Source: Fagopyrum homotropicum (taxonomy: Eukaryota > Streptophyta > Magnoliopsida > Caryophyllales > Polygonaceae). From it: a stretch of 64,000 bases of DNA. Both the position numbers and the translations under genes were made by a program. Below the pieces are notes generated by a model. The model ran no database searches. It was not told the origin of the DNA and saw nothing but the letters and a program-made list of their open reading frames with translations. Position 1 is the stretch's first letter. Each line of letters starts with the position of its first letter. Where the stretch lies: the NCBI GenBank assembly GCA_033239125.1, contig BSWB01000003.1:105668320-105732319 (forward strand). The letters run 5' to 3'. This document shows, one piece after another, positions 24,213 through 34,565 of the stretch.

Positions 24213-25613
24213 TCTAGACCTAAGCAACAATCCATCATTGGCACAAAATGAGTATTTCAAAACAAGTTGGATGAAAATGGGAAGGTTATTCAAAACAAAG
24301 CACGACTCGTAGGTCAAGGTTATAACCAAGAAGAAGGTATAGATTATGAAGAGACCTTTGCTCCAGTTGCCAAATTAGAAGCCATACGTATGCTACTTGC
24401 TTTTGCATCCTTCATGAACATAAAACTTTTTCAAATGGATGTTAAATGTGCCTTTCTAAATGGCTTCTTAGAAGAAAGAAGTCTACGTTGCTCAACCTCC
24501 TGGTTTTGAAAATGATGAACTTCCGGATCATGCTTTTAAATTGGACAAAGCTTTTTATGTTCTTAAGCAAGCTCCTCGAGCTTGGTATGAAAGATTGTCC
24601 AAGTATCTCCTTGAAAACGATTTCAAAGTAGGTTTAATTAACAAAACTTTATTTATCAAAAACCAGAAGCAACGATATTTTAGTAGTGCAAATCTATGTT
24701 GATGATATATTATTTGGTGCTACTAACGATTCTCTTTGCAAGGAATTTATGTCTAAGGAATTCGAGATGAGCTTAATGGGAGAGTTAAATGTCTTTCTTG
24801 GATTTCAATTCACACAAGCAAAGAAAGGAATTTTTCTTAATCAAAGAAAGTATACCAAGGACTTGCTTAAGAAGTATAAAATGGATCAATCCAAGGTAGC
24901 AAAATCTCCTATGAATTCCACACTTTCACTTGATCAAGACAAGGACGGTAAAAGTTTTATTCAAAAGGAGTATTGATGTATGATCGGTTCTTTGTTATAT
25001 CTATCCGCTAGTCGACCTGACATTATGTTTAGTGTGTGCATGTGTGCAAGATTTCAAGCTGATCCTAAAGAGTCACACTTGATAGCTGTGAAAAGAATAT
25101 TTCGCTATCTTAATGGCACTAAGGATTTAGAGTTATGGTATCCACGCCAAAGCTCGTTTTACCTCGTTGGCTATTCAGATGTTGACTCTACATGCTATAA
25201 GGTCGATAGAAAGAGTACTTTTGGATGTTGCCAATTCTTAGGGTCATCCCTAATTAGTTGGCACTCCAAGAAGCAAAACTTTGTTGCCCTATCCACGAAT
25301 GAAGCCGAATATATAGTTGCGGGAGCCTATTGTGCACAAATTCTATGGATAGCTCAACAACTTCGTGATCTTGGCTTTGATCTCAAAGGTATACCTATTA
25401 AATGTGATAACACTAGTGCTAGTTCAATTACTAAAAAATTATGTGCAGCATTCAAGAAGAAAGTATATCGATATGAGGCATCACTTCATACGTGATCATG
25501 ATGAGAAAGGTATACCTATTAAATGTGATATATTTACTAAGACTCTACGTGAAGATCGATTCAATTTTATAAGATTAGAGCTTGGTATGTTGAATAAGGA
25601 AGCATTTATTTAG
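24213..25613 (+). pseudogene. Copia reverse transcriptase and RNase H, continuation after element C
   Basis: This resumes the frame cut at 13421. RT shows KARLVGQGYNQEEGIDYEET, FAPVAKLEAIRMLLAFAS and QMDVKCAFLNGFLEE, then frameshifts near 24475 and a stop-rich stretch near 24650. The catalytic segment YVDDILFGATN is at about 24692. After a stop at 24974, RNase H follows (GYSDVDSTCYKVDRKSTFG, SLISWHSKKQNFVALSTNEAEY) to about 25495 in one frame. The C-terminal tail is in another frame, ending at 25613. The YVDD catalytic box and gene order gag-int-RT-RH establish Ty1/copia. Several lesions make it non-functional. Confidence 0.9.
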
Positions 25614-26062
25614 GGGGAGTAAATCGTTTTATTTCCTCCTTATAATGCAGCCCACTTTTCCATTTCAAGCCCTTGAATGAAATTCAAGGGCCTTGAAACG
25701 GAATTCAAGGGCTATATTGAATTTCACGGATTAATTTAATGGTTTATATCTTTTTAGATATTTGATCATTAAATTATTTTAAAGAAATAATTAAAATGAT
25801 TTCAAAAGATTTTGTTTTCAAATTCAAATTTTTTTTTAAAAAAATGGTTGAGATTTAATAGGAAACGTGCAAACCAATTTCGATTTTCAAGGCCTTGATT
25901 CTCTCAGGATCTTGACAAACCATAAAATTGATTTGACTTGCCTCCTTTAAATACCTTTCTCCCTCATCCTTTATCTTTTTCCTTCTTCAACGTTTTTACA
26001 CACCCATCTGCTTTACTCTTTCATCTTCCAAAAACCTTTCGACTTCTCTCACAAAAACATCC
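25614..26062 (+). promoter_or_regulatory. Copia post-pol spacer with palindromes and a promoter-like segment
   Basis: An AGGGGGAG polypurine-like run overlaps the pol stop (25612-25619). Then come palindromes at 25661-25698 (TTCAAGGGCCTTGAAA and variants) and 25884-25900, separated by an AT-rich tract. At 25946-25953 is TTTAAATA, followed by a pyrimidine-rich leader (CTTTCTCCCTC, TTTTTCCTTCTTC) up to an ATG at 26063. TATA plus a Y-patch is the usual plant core promoter layout. Promoter activity is inference. Confidence 0.5.
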
Positions 26063-26364
26063 ATGGCTCCCAAGAGAAACTCAAAGAAAACCTCATAACG
26101 TCTCGTTTTGTCTTACAAAGAAGACTCCACTCACATCTCCTCAGCCACAAACGATCAACAATTTCCAGAAGATGTTGAGAATTCACCGCATACCGGACTT
26201 CCAACCTCATGGTTCATCAACTTCAAAGCTAATGGAATGTGGCTAGATGACTTTCATAATATCACACAAAATAGCTCCCTTGTGTCTCCATGCTTAAAAA
26301 TTGCTCCGTTTGGAAGATGCTCAACCTAGGATAAACCGCATTCACCAAACTCACGAGGTTGTTC
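26063..26364 (+). pseudogene. Copia third (env-position) ORF, 5' part
   Basis: The ATG at 26063 begins MAPKRNSKKTS, then a TAA at 26096, then the same frame continues to a TAG at 26327. The remaining bases to 26364 read better in the next frame. A basic MAPKR start is common in third ORFs of long plant retroelements. No signal peptide or membrane segment is visible, so an envelope function is not supported. The frame is cut by element B at the AATGT duplication and its distal part lies at 48856-49145. Confidence 0.5.
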
Positions 26365-26369
26365 AATGT

Positions 26370-28199
26370 TGTTACGCTAAGAACGTGACACGCAAAAGTC
26401 TTAAATTTATAACTCGATATATTTTTCCTAACTCCTAGCGAACCCACAGTGTATGGGTCGTTTTGTAGTAAGGATAGTATTCCGAGGTCGAACACAAAGA
26501 CTAAGGTGAAATTGAGTCAATAGTGACTAAGGATGGTGAAGATCTAGGCTAAGAACAGAGAAAGAAATAAAGAAATAAAAATCTCAATGTTTTTGGTTTA
26601 GTTTTGTGGTGATCAATCAAAGATCACAAATCATGCAAGATTGACAAACAACTAAGCTAGTAACACAAATAAACGAGCAAACACGAGATAGGTAATCAAA
26701 GATAGAGAAGCGGATTCTAGGGGTTAGAAATTCCGGTTATGGCATAGGACTCAAGCTATCTAGTCATTCTTTGGATAAACTATAGTATGTTCGGAGTGGG
26801 TGTTTCTAGATTGGGATCAATCACCGGGTAGGTCTCATGGTCCACTAGTCCGTTCCTAAGGTCTCATCACCGGGTAAGTCTCAAAGAACCTAAGGTTAGG
26901 AATTCTACACAAACCGGATTTGCTATCTAGGGATCTAACCTCTCCTCACCGGGTAGGTCTCGGGAAGGCAAGTCCTAAACATAAATCCTAGCACACTCAG
27001 TCCAATAGCGGCTAGTGAGGCTCACTACTACCTAGAGTTCATCATCTTTGGTACCTAAGAGAAAGAATCACCGGGTAGGTCTCTTCTTACACTTAGTTGC
27101 TAACACTAGGTCACCCTAGGATAGATCTAGCTCAACAAACACTAGGGTTTCAACAATCTAACAGCCTAACACTTAGATTTATCAATACAAGCAAGTCAGA
27201 CAGATTCACAGTCAGTTCCTCACTTCCACGGCCGTGGAACCTACTAGAACAAGCCGTGATTCACAACAGAGGTTAGGTTCGAGCAAACAATTCATCCAAA
27301 GGTACGTTTAAGTCTATCCTATCATAGTCCAAGCCATAACCATCATTTCCTTACCCTAGAATCACATCTATTTAGCCAACAACATGCATTTTAACAATCA
27401 AAATCATCAAGCATACAATCATGGAGTCCATATCAAGAGGATGAAATGAAAGAGAGATGAAGTAAACAGAACAAGAAAAACAAGCTGAATAGATGTTAAA
27501 AGAGAGACTTACAACCCTTCAAAAGAAGGTTTGAATCGTCCTTACAACCCTAGAAAATGTTTCCAACAAACTTCACTCTAAAAACTAAGAAACTCTAAGA
27601 ATGGTGTGTTCTTCTCTTCTTCTCCAATGTAAGTCCTTCTTCTCCTCCAAGAGTAGCTCCAATCCAATCTTCCAATGAGAGAAATGTGTGAGGTAAGGTG
27701 TGTAGTGGATACTGGATGGTGGATCCTCTTTAGAATCAGCCTGCAAGGGTACTTATAACCTTCACTATTTGCAAGAGTCGGTTATGGAGATCGTAGGACA
27801 GCTGTCCCAGCTATGCAGAAGAAATCACGGGCAGTTTCCACGGCCGTGGAACTCCCAGTGGCCGTGATTCTTGTGCTTCAACTTTCTTTTGATCGTTGAG
27901 CCATGAGTTGGTGCAAGACATGCACCAACATGGTCCCATGTGTTCTCCTTTGCTCCTAACTTGCTTCCCAATGAGCTCGGATACGTGTCATCACGAAGAA
28001 CGATCCTCGGATGTATCGATTGGGCTCTAAAAGCTCCCAAAATACCTACAAAACATGCAAAAGTCCGTGTAGACGTCTATCTCAACAAATATACATGTAT
28101 TGAATGTAAACGCTACGAACTAATGCTAAACTATGCATGAATAGCGGGAAAAAACTATCTAAATGGATGCCTAGACTAACGTCATAAATCGTGTTATCA
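26370..28199 (-). repeat. Element B 3' LTR
   Basis: On the plus strand it begins TGTTACGC and ends GTTATCA. It contains the CCACGGCCGTGG palindrome at 27231 and 27839, a minus-strand TATA-like TTATAA at 27753-27758, four GGGTAGGTCTC/GGGTAAGTCTC repeats between 26820 and 27090, and the ACCCACAGTGTATGGGT hairpin at 26442-26458. Confidence 0.95.
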
Positions 28200-29830
28200 A
28201 AATACCCCATACTTAAGGTTTACTCGTCCCCGAGCAAGTCCCAACTATAGACTAAGAGATGACATGATTTATGCATGCAGAAACACAACAAAATCTTTTT
28301 GGAATTGTGGTTCTAATATTGGATCACCTTCATAGTCATGTTTCATGGCAAATGGACAAGCATTTATGCATCAAACGAATGAAGGCATGAAAAGACAATT
28401 ATACTTAACTAGAAAGCATGCATGAATGGTAAAAATGAAGAAGTCAAGATGATCATGAGCATATCCAATCTAGATTACTAAGTCTTACACACATGCAAAT
28501 AGGTCACAAGGACTTAGGAAGGAAGAGGCTAAGAAACGTTGTGATTAGGTGGGAATTTTTAGGGTATGTGATGCTAATCCGGGAAAGGAACTAACTCCAC
28601 AATTTTTTTTGATCATCTTCACCATAAGTGTATATTTTCTCCATCTTTTCTTTGTTTTCTTTTCTTTTTCACTTTCTTTTTCTTTAATTTTTGAGGCAAT
28701 GGCATTGGTGTACAAAAGCCGAAACCTTGGTGATTAGCGGACCTTGGGATTTTTCCGAGGTGCCTCACACCGGGCACACATACCAATGCTCGTTAGGACA
28801 TTCGGTTTATCCGACTTTGGCAAGGCACAAACACCCGATTATGTGAATGGTGCCGAGTTACTCGTCATCAAAACCAAAGTCCCCAAACCTATATTTCTTT
28901 CTTCACTTTTCACAACAAATTCAGCACTTCATTCACCACATACTTTCATCAACAACTTCACCCCACATTTGCTTTTCACACACATCAACACACTATCATG
29001 CTCCTATTCCCGGATGGGTCAAAAGAGGTCAAATTTTATATTAATTGTGGTGCTCAAACAACATGATAAAGATGAGAAGTAGAGAAAGATGAATTGCCTT
29101 AATCACTCCTAAATGATGTGCAAGAACTAGCATGTAATTTTGATATTCAATCCTCAATCCAATCAAGGCAAACATTCATGATCACAATTCATACATGGGA
29201 TTCAAGATACGTACTTCAAGTCTACATATACATTCATCAATTCAACACACAAGGCCATCCATAGCCAATTCACAAGACAACTTCATCATAAGGGTCATAC
29301 CCAAGCTTAGAAGCACTAAAATTTTTTAAATTTTCTGATTTTTTTGGAATTTTCAAAATATGTATGTACAATGCAAGACATAATGAAACATGTGATAAAA
29401 TTAAACTATCCTAGATGCTAATCATGCAAGTGATCATGAAAACCCCACCCCATACTTAGAAACACATTATCCCCAATGTGTAAATGAAGTAAAGAAGAGT
29501 GAAAGAGGGTTCTCACAATGTAAAAATGGAGTTGCCGGTATTTTGGTTCACTCAAGTGGATTGATGGCGGATGATCCTATCAATGATGGTAGAGAGCTCA
29601 AGGTGTTCGTTATAGCATCGGGACCCGTGCTAGGCACCGCTAGCCGTCTAAGTTCCACGTCCGCTCCACCCATAATTGATGAGGGGCTCATCATCATCAT
29701 CCACATGCCATGCAAGACTTCCATGCTACTTAAACTCTAGCACACAAACTCCAAACACACACAAAAACAGAAAAATAGAAAACAAAACAAAACAAAAAGC
29801 GAAAAAATGTCTACCAATGGGTTGCCTCCC
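28200..29830 (-). other. Element B polypurine tract and non-coding post-pol region
   Basis: The minus strand reads AAGTATGGGGTATTT next to the 3' LTR (28200-28214). A near copy, AAGTATGGGGTGGGG, lies at 29443-29457. Between them is a block conserved with D and partly with A (around 28745-28880). Short ORFs are present on both strands but none resembles a known protein. I see no third ORF. Confidence 0.7.
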
Positions 29831-32686
29831 ACCAAGCGCTTCTTCATGGGGAAAGATCTTCTTCACCATATAAGGACCTGTCCATCTTGACTTTAGCTTT
29901 CCGGGGAAGAGCCGCAGCCTTGAGTTGAAGAGAAGGACAAGGTCGCCTTCACTCAACTTCTTTGGGATGAGAGGCTTGTCATGCCAACGTTTGGTCCTTT
30001 CCTTGTAAATCCGGGCGTTTTCATAGGCATCCAACCGGATCTCCTCAAGAGCGTTCATATCTAGCAATCTCTTTTCTCCGAACTCTTTGAGGTCAAAATT
30101 CAGCCACCTTATGGCCCAATATGCTCTATGCTCCATCTCCACTGGAAGGTGGCAAGACTTGCCATAAACTAGCTTATAGGGAGTGGTGCCAATCGGTGTC
30201 TTGAAAGCGGTTCTATAAGCCCACAAAACATCATCAAGCTTCATAGCTCAATCCTTTCTCGTTCTAGAAACCGTCTTCTCAAGTATCCCCTTTATCTCCC
30301 GGTTGGAGATCTCCACTTGGCCGCTAGTTTGGGGATGGTAAGGTGTTGCCACCTTATGAGTCACCCCATACTTAGCCAAAAGTGTCCCAAAGTTCCTATT
30401 GGTGAAGTGCTTCCCTCCATCACTTATAATCACCCTTGATGTCCTAAACCTAGGAAATTTCACTCGGTTGAAGAATCGCACCACAACCTTGGCATCATTT
30501 GTGGGAGAGGCGATTGCCTCTACCCATCTCGAGACATAGTCTACCGCCAATAGGATGTAGAGGTTGCCACATGAAGAAGGGAATAGTCCCATGAAGTCCA
30601 CACCCCACACATCAAATATCTCCACTTCTTGTATGTTGTTCAAGGGCATCTCATTCCTCCTTGAGATGTTGCCCGTCCTTTGGCAAGCATCACATGCTAC
30701 CACAAAATTCTGCACATCCTTGAACAAACTTGGCCAATAAAACCCGGATTGCAACACCTTTGCACATCTTGTGTGAACTAGCATGACCTCCACGTGGCAA
30801 GGAATGACAATGGCGGATCACACTCTCCACCTCATCCTCCGGTATGCATCTCCTCAAGACTCCATTCGGCCCTCTCTTAAACAAAAGCGGCTCACTCCAA
30901 TAGTAATGTCTCACATCCTTGAAGAACTTTTGCCTTTGAGCATAAGAAAGACCGGGTGGCACCTCCTCACAAACGAGGTAGTTCACAATGTCGGCATACC
31001 ATAGCTCACTCCCTCTAGACACTTGAAGCAAGCACTCCTCCACCAATTTCAATTGCTCATCCCGAAATGAGTCATCAATCAGGATGTCATCTTTCTCAAT
31101 CTCCAACGGTGGGAGCCTACTAAGATGGTCCGCCACAGAATTTTCGGACCCTTTCTTATCCCAGATTTCCAAATCAAACTCTTGAAGAAGAAGGATCCAC
31201 CGAATCAAACGAGGCTTGGCATCCTTCTTAGTAAGGAGACAACGGATCGCAGCATGATCCGTATACACAATGACCTTCGCTCCAACAAGATACGAGCGGA
31301 ACTTCTCGAATGCGTACACAACCGCTAGTAACTCCTTCTCGGTGGTAGCATAATTGAGTTGGGCATCATCTAGCGTCTTACTAGCATAATAGATGGCATG
31401 TGTACGCCCATCTTTCTTTTGCCCCAAAACAGCCCCGACGGCTACATCACTCGCGTCACACATGATCTCAAACGGTAAACTCCAATCCGGAGGTTGCATG
31501 ATGGGTGCGGAGATCAAAGCATTCTTCAACCTACAAAAGGCCTCAAAGCAATCCTTGGAGAAAACAAACTCAACATCTTTCATTAGTAGGTTAGTAAGAG
31601 GCTTAGAAATCTTAGAGAAATCTTTAATGAATCTCCGGTAAAAACCGGTATGCCCTAGAAAATTCCTTACCCCCTTCACCGAGGTAGGTGGTGGCAACTT
31701 CTCTATCGTCTCTATCTTAGCCCTATCAACCTCAATGCCACGGTTGGACACCAAGTGTCCCAACACAATGCCTTCACTTACCATGAAGTGACATTTTCCC
31801 CAATTTAAGACAAGATTTGTCTCCTCACATCTTTTAAGCAACAAAGACAAGTTAGCTAAACAATCATCAAATGAAGATCCATAAATAGAGAAGTCATCCA
31901 TAAACACTTCCATGATGTTTTCAATATACTCAGAAAAGATGGCCATCATACACCTTTGAACGGTGGCGGGTGCATTACACAACCCAAATGGCATTCTCCT
32001 ATATGCAAATGTACCCCAAGGACATGTGAATGTAGTTTTCTCTTGGTCATCGGTGTGGATAGGGATTTGGAAGAATCCACTATAATCATCTAAGTAGAAA
32101 AAGTGAGAATGTTGAGCTAATCTCTCTAGCATTTGGTCAATAAAGGAAAGAGGGAAGTGATCTTTCCTAGAGGCCACATTTAGTTTCCTCTAGTCAATAC
32201 ATATCCTCGATCCCGTAACCGTTCTAGTTGGGATTAATTCATTATTCTCATTAGTCACTACGGTCATCCCACCCTTCTTAGGAACCACATGCACGGGACT
32301 AACCCATTTACTATCCGAAATCGGGAAAATGATTCCCGCATCTAGCAATTTAAGGATCTCTTTCTTTACTACCTCTTTCATGATGGGGTTTAGTCTTCTT
32401 TGAGGTTCAATTGAAGGTTTATGATTATCTTCCATTAAGATCTTATGCATGCACAAAGAAGGTTTAATGCTAACTAAATCATCAATGGTATAGCCAATAG
32501 CCTTCCTATGCAATCTCAATTCATGCAACAATCTACTCAACTCATCATCATTCAAGCATGCATTAACAATCACCGGATATGTAGAATTATCACCAAGAAA
32601 AGCATACTTAAGATGAGAGGGGAGGGGTTTAAGTTCAAGTTTAGGAGGACCTTTATCGATTGGAGACGCTCCATACAATGTAGGTT
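29831..32686 (-). pseudogene. Element B RT, RNase H and integrase
   Basis: This starts after the A insertion in the protease-RT linker and includes the full RT N-terminus (ISDSKWVSPVHVVPKKGG near 32310). A stop at 32190 falls within CID-RKLN. RT continues through RRMPFGLCNAPAT and FMDDFSIYG (catalytic aspartates), then RNase H (ETMCDASDVAVG-type start, TDHAAIRCLL, ENSVADHLSRLPP). Integrase has its HHCC region disrupted by a frameshift near 30760, core motifs DFMGLFPSS and ISDGGKHF, and a stop near 30245. The C-terminus is truncated by a deletion of about 150 bp near 29850 that joins the FPH segment to post-pol sequence. Non-functional. Confidence 0.9.
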
Positions 32687-32691
32687 GTGAT

Positions 32692-34438
32692 TGATAACAT
32701 GAATTATAGTCTATATTTTGGGGTTTGTTTGGACGTTTTATCTTCAATAAGCTGCATGTTTGTATGTATAATATGTGATTATATTACCATTTCATCTATC
32801 TTTGCGGGAATCGAGGTCTACACCTAGTTTTGTTGTAATCGTAGGTAAAATGGCACGTTTTGCATCAAAAAGGAGCAAAAGGAGTTATGGAGTCATTGGA
32901 GCTACATTCAGGAACATAAGGAAACATCCAGGAAGCATATCCATGGATTAGAGATTTACTTTGGACCAGATTTGAGAGATTTCACATTCAGTTGTGATTC
33001 ACCTCGGTTGACTACAGAGTCACCTCGACCGAGGTGATCCAGAGAAGTCGACTCGACCGAGGCGAACACCTGGGACGCGGCGAGAATATTTTATTCTTGG
33101 CTGAGATCTTTTATCTTTGGAAAGAGATCTTATATTTTTGGGCTTGGCTCCTGGAAGGAAGAAGATATGATAGATCATATATTTTACCTATTTTTATGGG
33201 AAGAGATCTTTCTAAGATATCTTATCTTTGGAGAGTAATTTTCCTATAAAAGGGTTGGATTTTCCACAAATCCATAGGATGCCATACCACCGATCAGGGT
33301 TTATACACCGCAGCAGCCATACTCCAGTTGGGAGATTTGAAGAACCTTTTTGAAGGTTGAAGGAAGAAAGTCTATAGCTTTTATAGCTTTTTGAAAGGTT
33401 TTTGTAAGATCATCTTAGATTCCCTTCTTTGTCATTGTCTTGTTGGATTATTATCCAAGGAACGCTTGTTGGTTTTATAATTTATTCAGTTATTGAAGCC
33501 TTTCTCTTAAGGTTCTCTTGTTCAATTATTCTCTTTCTTCCCATATATTTGATTAATACTTTCATGATGATGAGTGGTTAATCTCTTTGTGTGATTCTAG
33601 GGTGATTGGCTGAAGGTTGTGGGAAAAACAATGATAGAATAATCTTAATCACAGTAGGACCCTGAAAGTTCGAGTCTTTACCTTAACCCTAAGCATCTCG
33701 CTCAGTCGATGAACATCTCGGCCGGGGTGGAATTTGGCTGACCGAGGTGACTTATCTGATCCGAAACTGAGAGTTAAGTGTTAGAGTTTGCCAAATCCTA
33801 TTCTTATTATACTTTTCCTGGTACAATGCAAGCTTAGGATGAGACTTACCCGGTAATTCCTTAGTTTGTTTACCTAAGATTATAAGTATAGGTAATAAAG
33901 GTTTATCCTTTATTGAGGTTTGAGTGTGCTTTCATTCCATCTTTGTGAGTTAGCCTGAGACTTACCCGGTAAAGGTTGATTCTATTCCCTTAGGTGGCGT
34001 GTTTGTTTGAGGTTATAGTTCTTTATCTTAATTCCTTGAGACTTACCCGGTAATAGGAGTTACGGTTTTGGATTAGCGAATAGTGAGACTTACCCGGTGA
34101 TCTATTCCACTTTAGTAACACCTCCCCTATGCAAAAACCTCAGCTTTGTCCGCTTATCTTTAGATCTTGAGTTGGAACCACAACTAGATGCTTTAATCCC
34201 TAGAATTGCATATTTCCTTATTTGACTTTTATCATCTTTGATTGTTTTAATTACTTGTGGTTAGTAATTGCTAAAGCTTACCGTAATTGGACTTTGTTTC
34301 ACTAAGTCCCTGTGATCGACCCCTGGAATTCCTTGCTTTTACTACGATTGACCCGTACACTGCGGGTTCGCATCTTTGTTTTAAGCTTACGTCTATGGTT
34401 ATAAATTTAAAGCTTGCACACACCGTTTGGAGCGAACA
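32692..34438 (+). repeat. Element A 5' LTR
   Basis: It starts TGATAACATG and ends GAGCGAACA. It holds palindrome clusters at 33000-33062 and 33695-33750, TATAAAA at 33245-33251, four GAGACTTACCCGGTAA-type repeats (33841, 33957, 34038, 34085) and the hairpin ACCCGTACACTGCGGGT at 34351-34367. Confidence 0.95.
33245..33251 (+). promoter_or_regulatory. TATA box of element A 5' LTR
   Basis: TATAAAA sits in CCTATAAAAGGG, about 210 bp after the CACCTCGACCGAGGTG palindrome. In the 3' LTR the equivalent is CCTTTAAAAAGGG (near 42908), which loses the TATA core. Confidence 0.65.
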
Positions 34439-34444
34439 AGTTTT

Positions 34445-34461
34445 TGGCGCCGTTGCCGGGG
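34445..34461 (+). other. Element A primer-binding site (tRNA-Asp)
   Basis: TGGCGCCGTTGCCGGGG is a perfect complement to the 3' end of plant tRNA-Asp(GUC), the primer known for Athila/Tat-type elements. It lies 6 bp after the LTR. Confidence 0.9.
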
Positions 34462-34565
34462 ACTTGGTCTAGACCGAGCCGGTTATGGTTTGCTTTTGGG
34501 GCACTTGCCCCCGTGTCTACTAACAACTCTACTTGAGTGACTTTTGTAGGTTCTTTCTTAGGTTT

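Noticed and set aside
25620..26060. Copia 3' LTR directly after pol
   Set aside because: No similarity to 9890-11210 could be found, and a third ORF follows; the 3' LTR is more likely beyond the window.
26063..26364. Copia third ORF as a retroviral envelope
   Set aside because: No signal peptide, fusion-type or membrane segment visible; only the position after pol suggests the name.
28744..29082. ORF on the plus strand in B's post-pol region, also seen antisense in D (58100-58304)
   Set aside because: It is antisense to the element, the frame differs between copies, and A's matching block is not open. More likely conserved non-coding sequence.
33841..34100. Regularly repeated GAGACTTACCCGG words as a CRISPR-like array
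   Set aside because: Only four copies, uneven spacing, within a plant LTR; no cas genes and a eukaryotic context.
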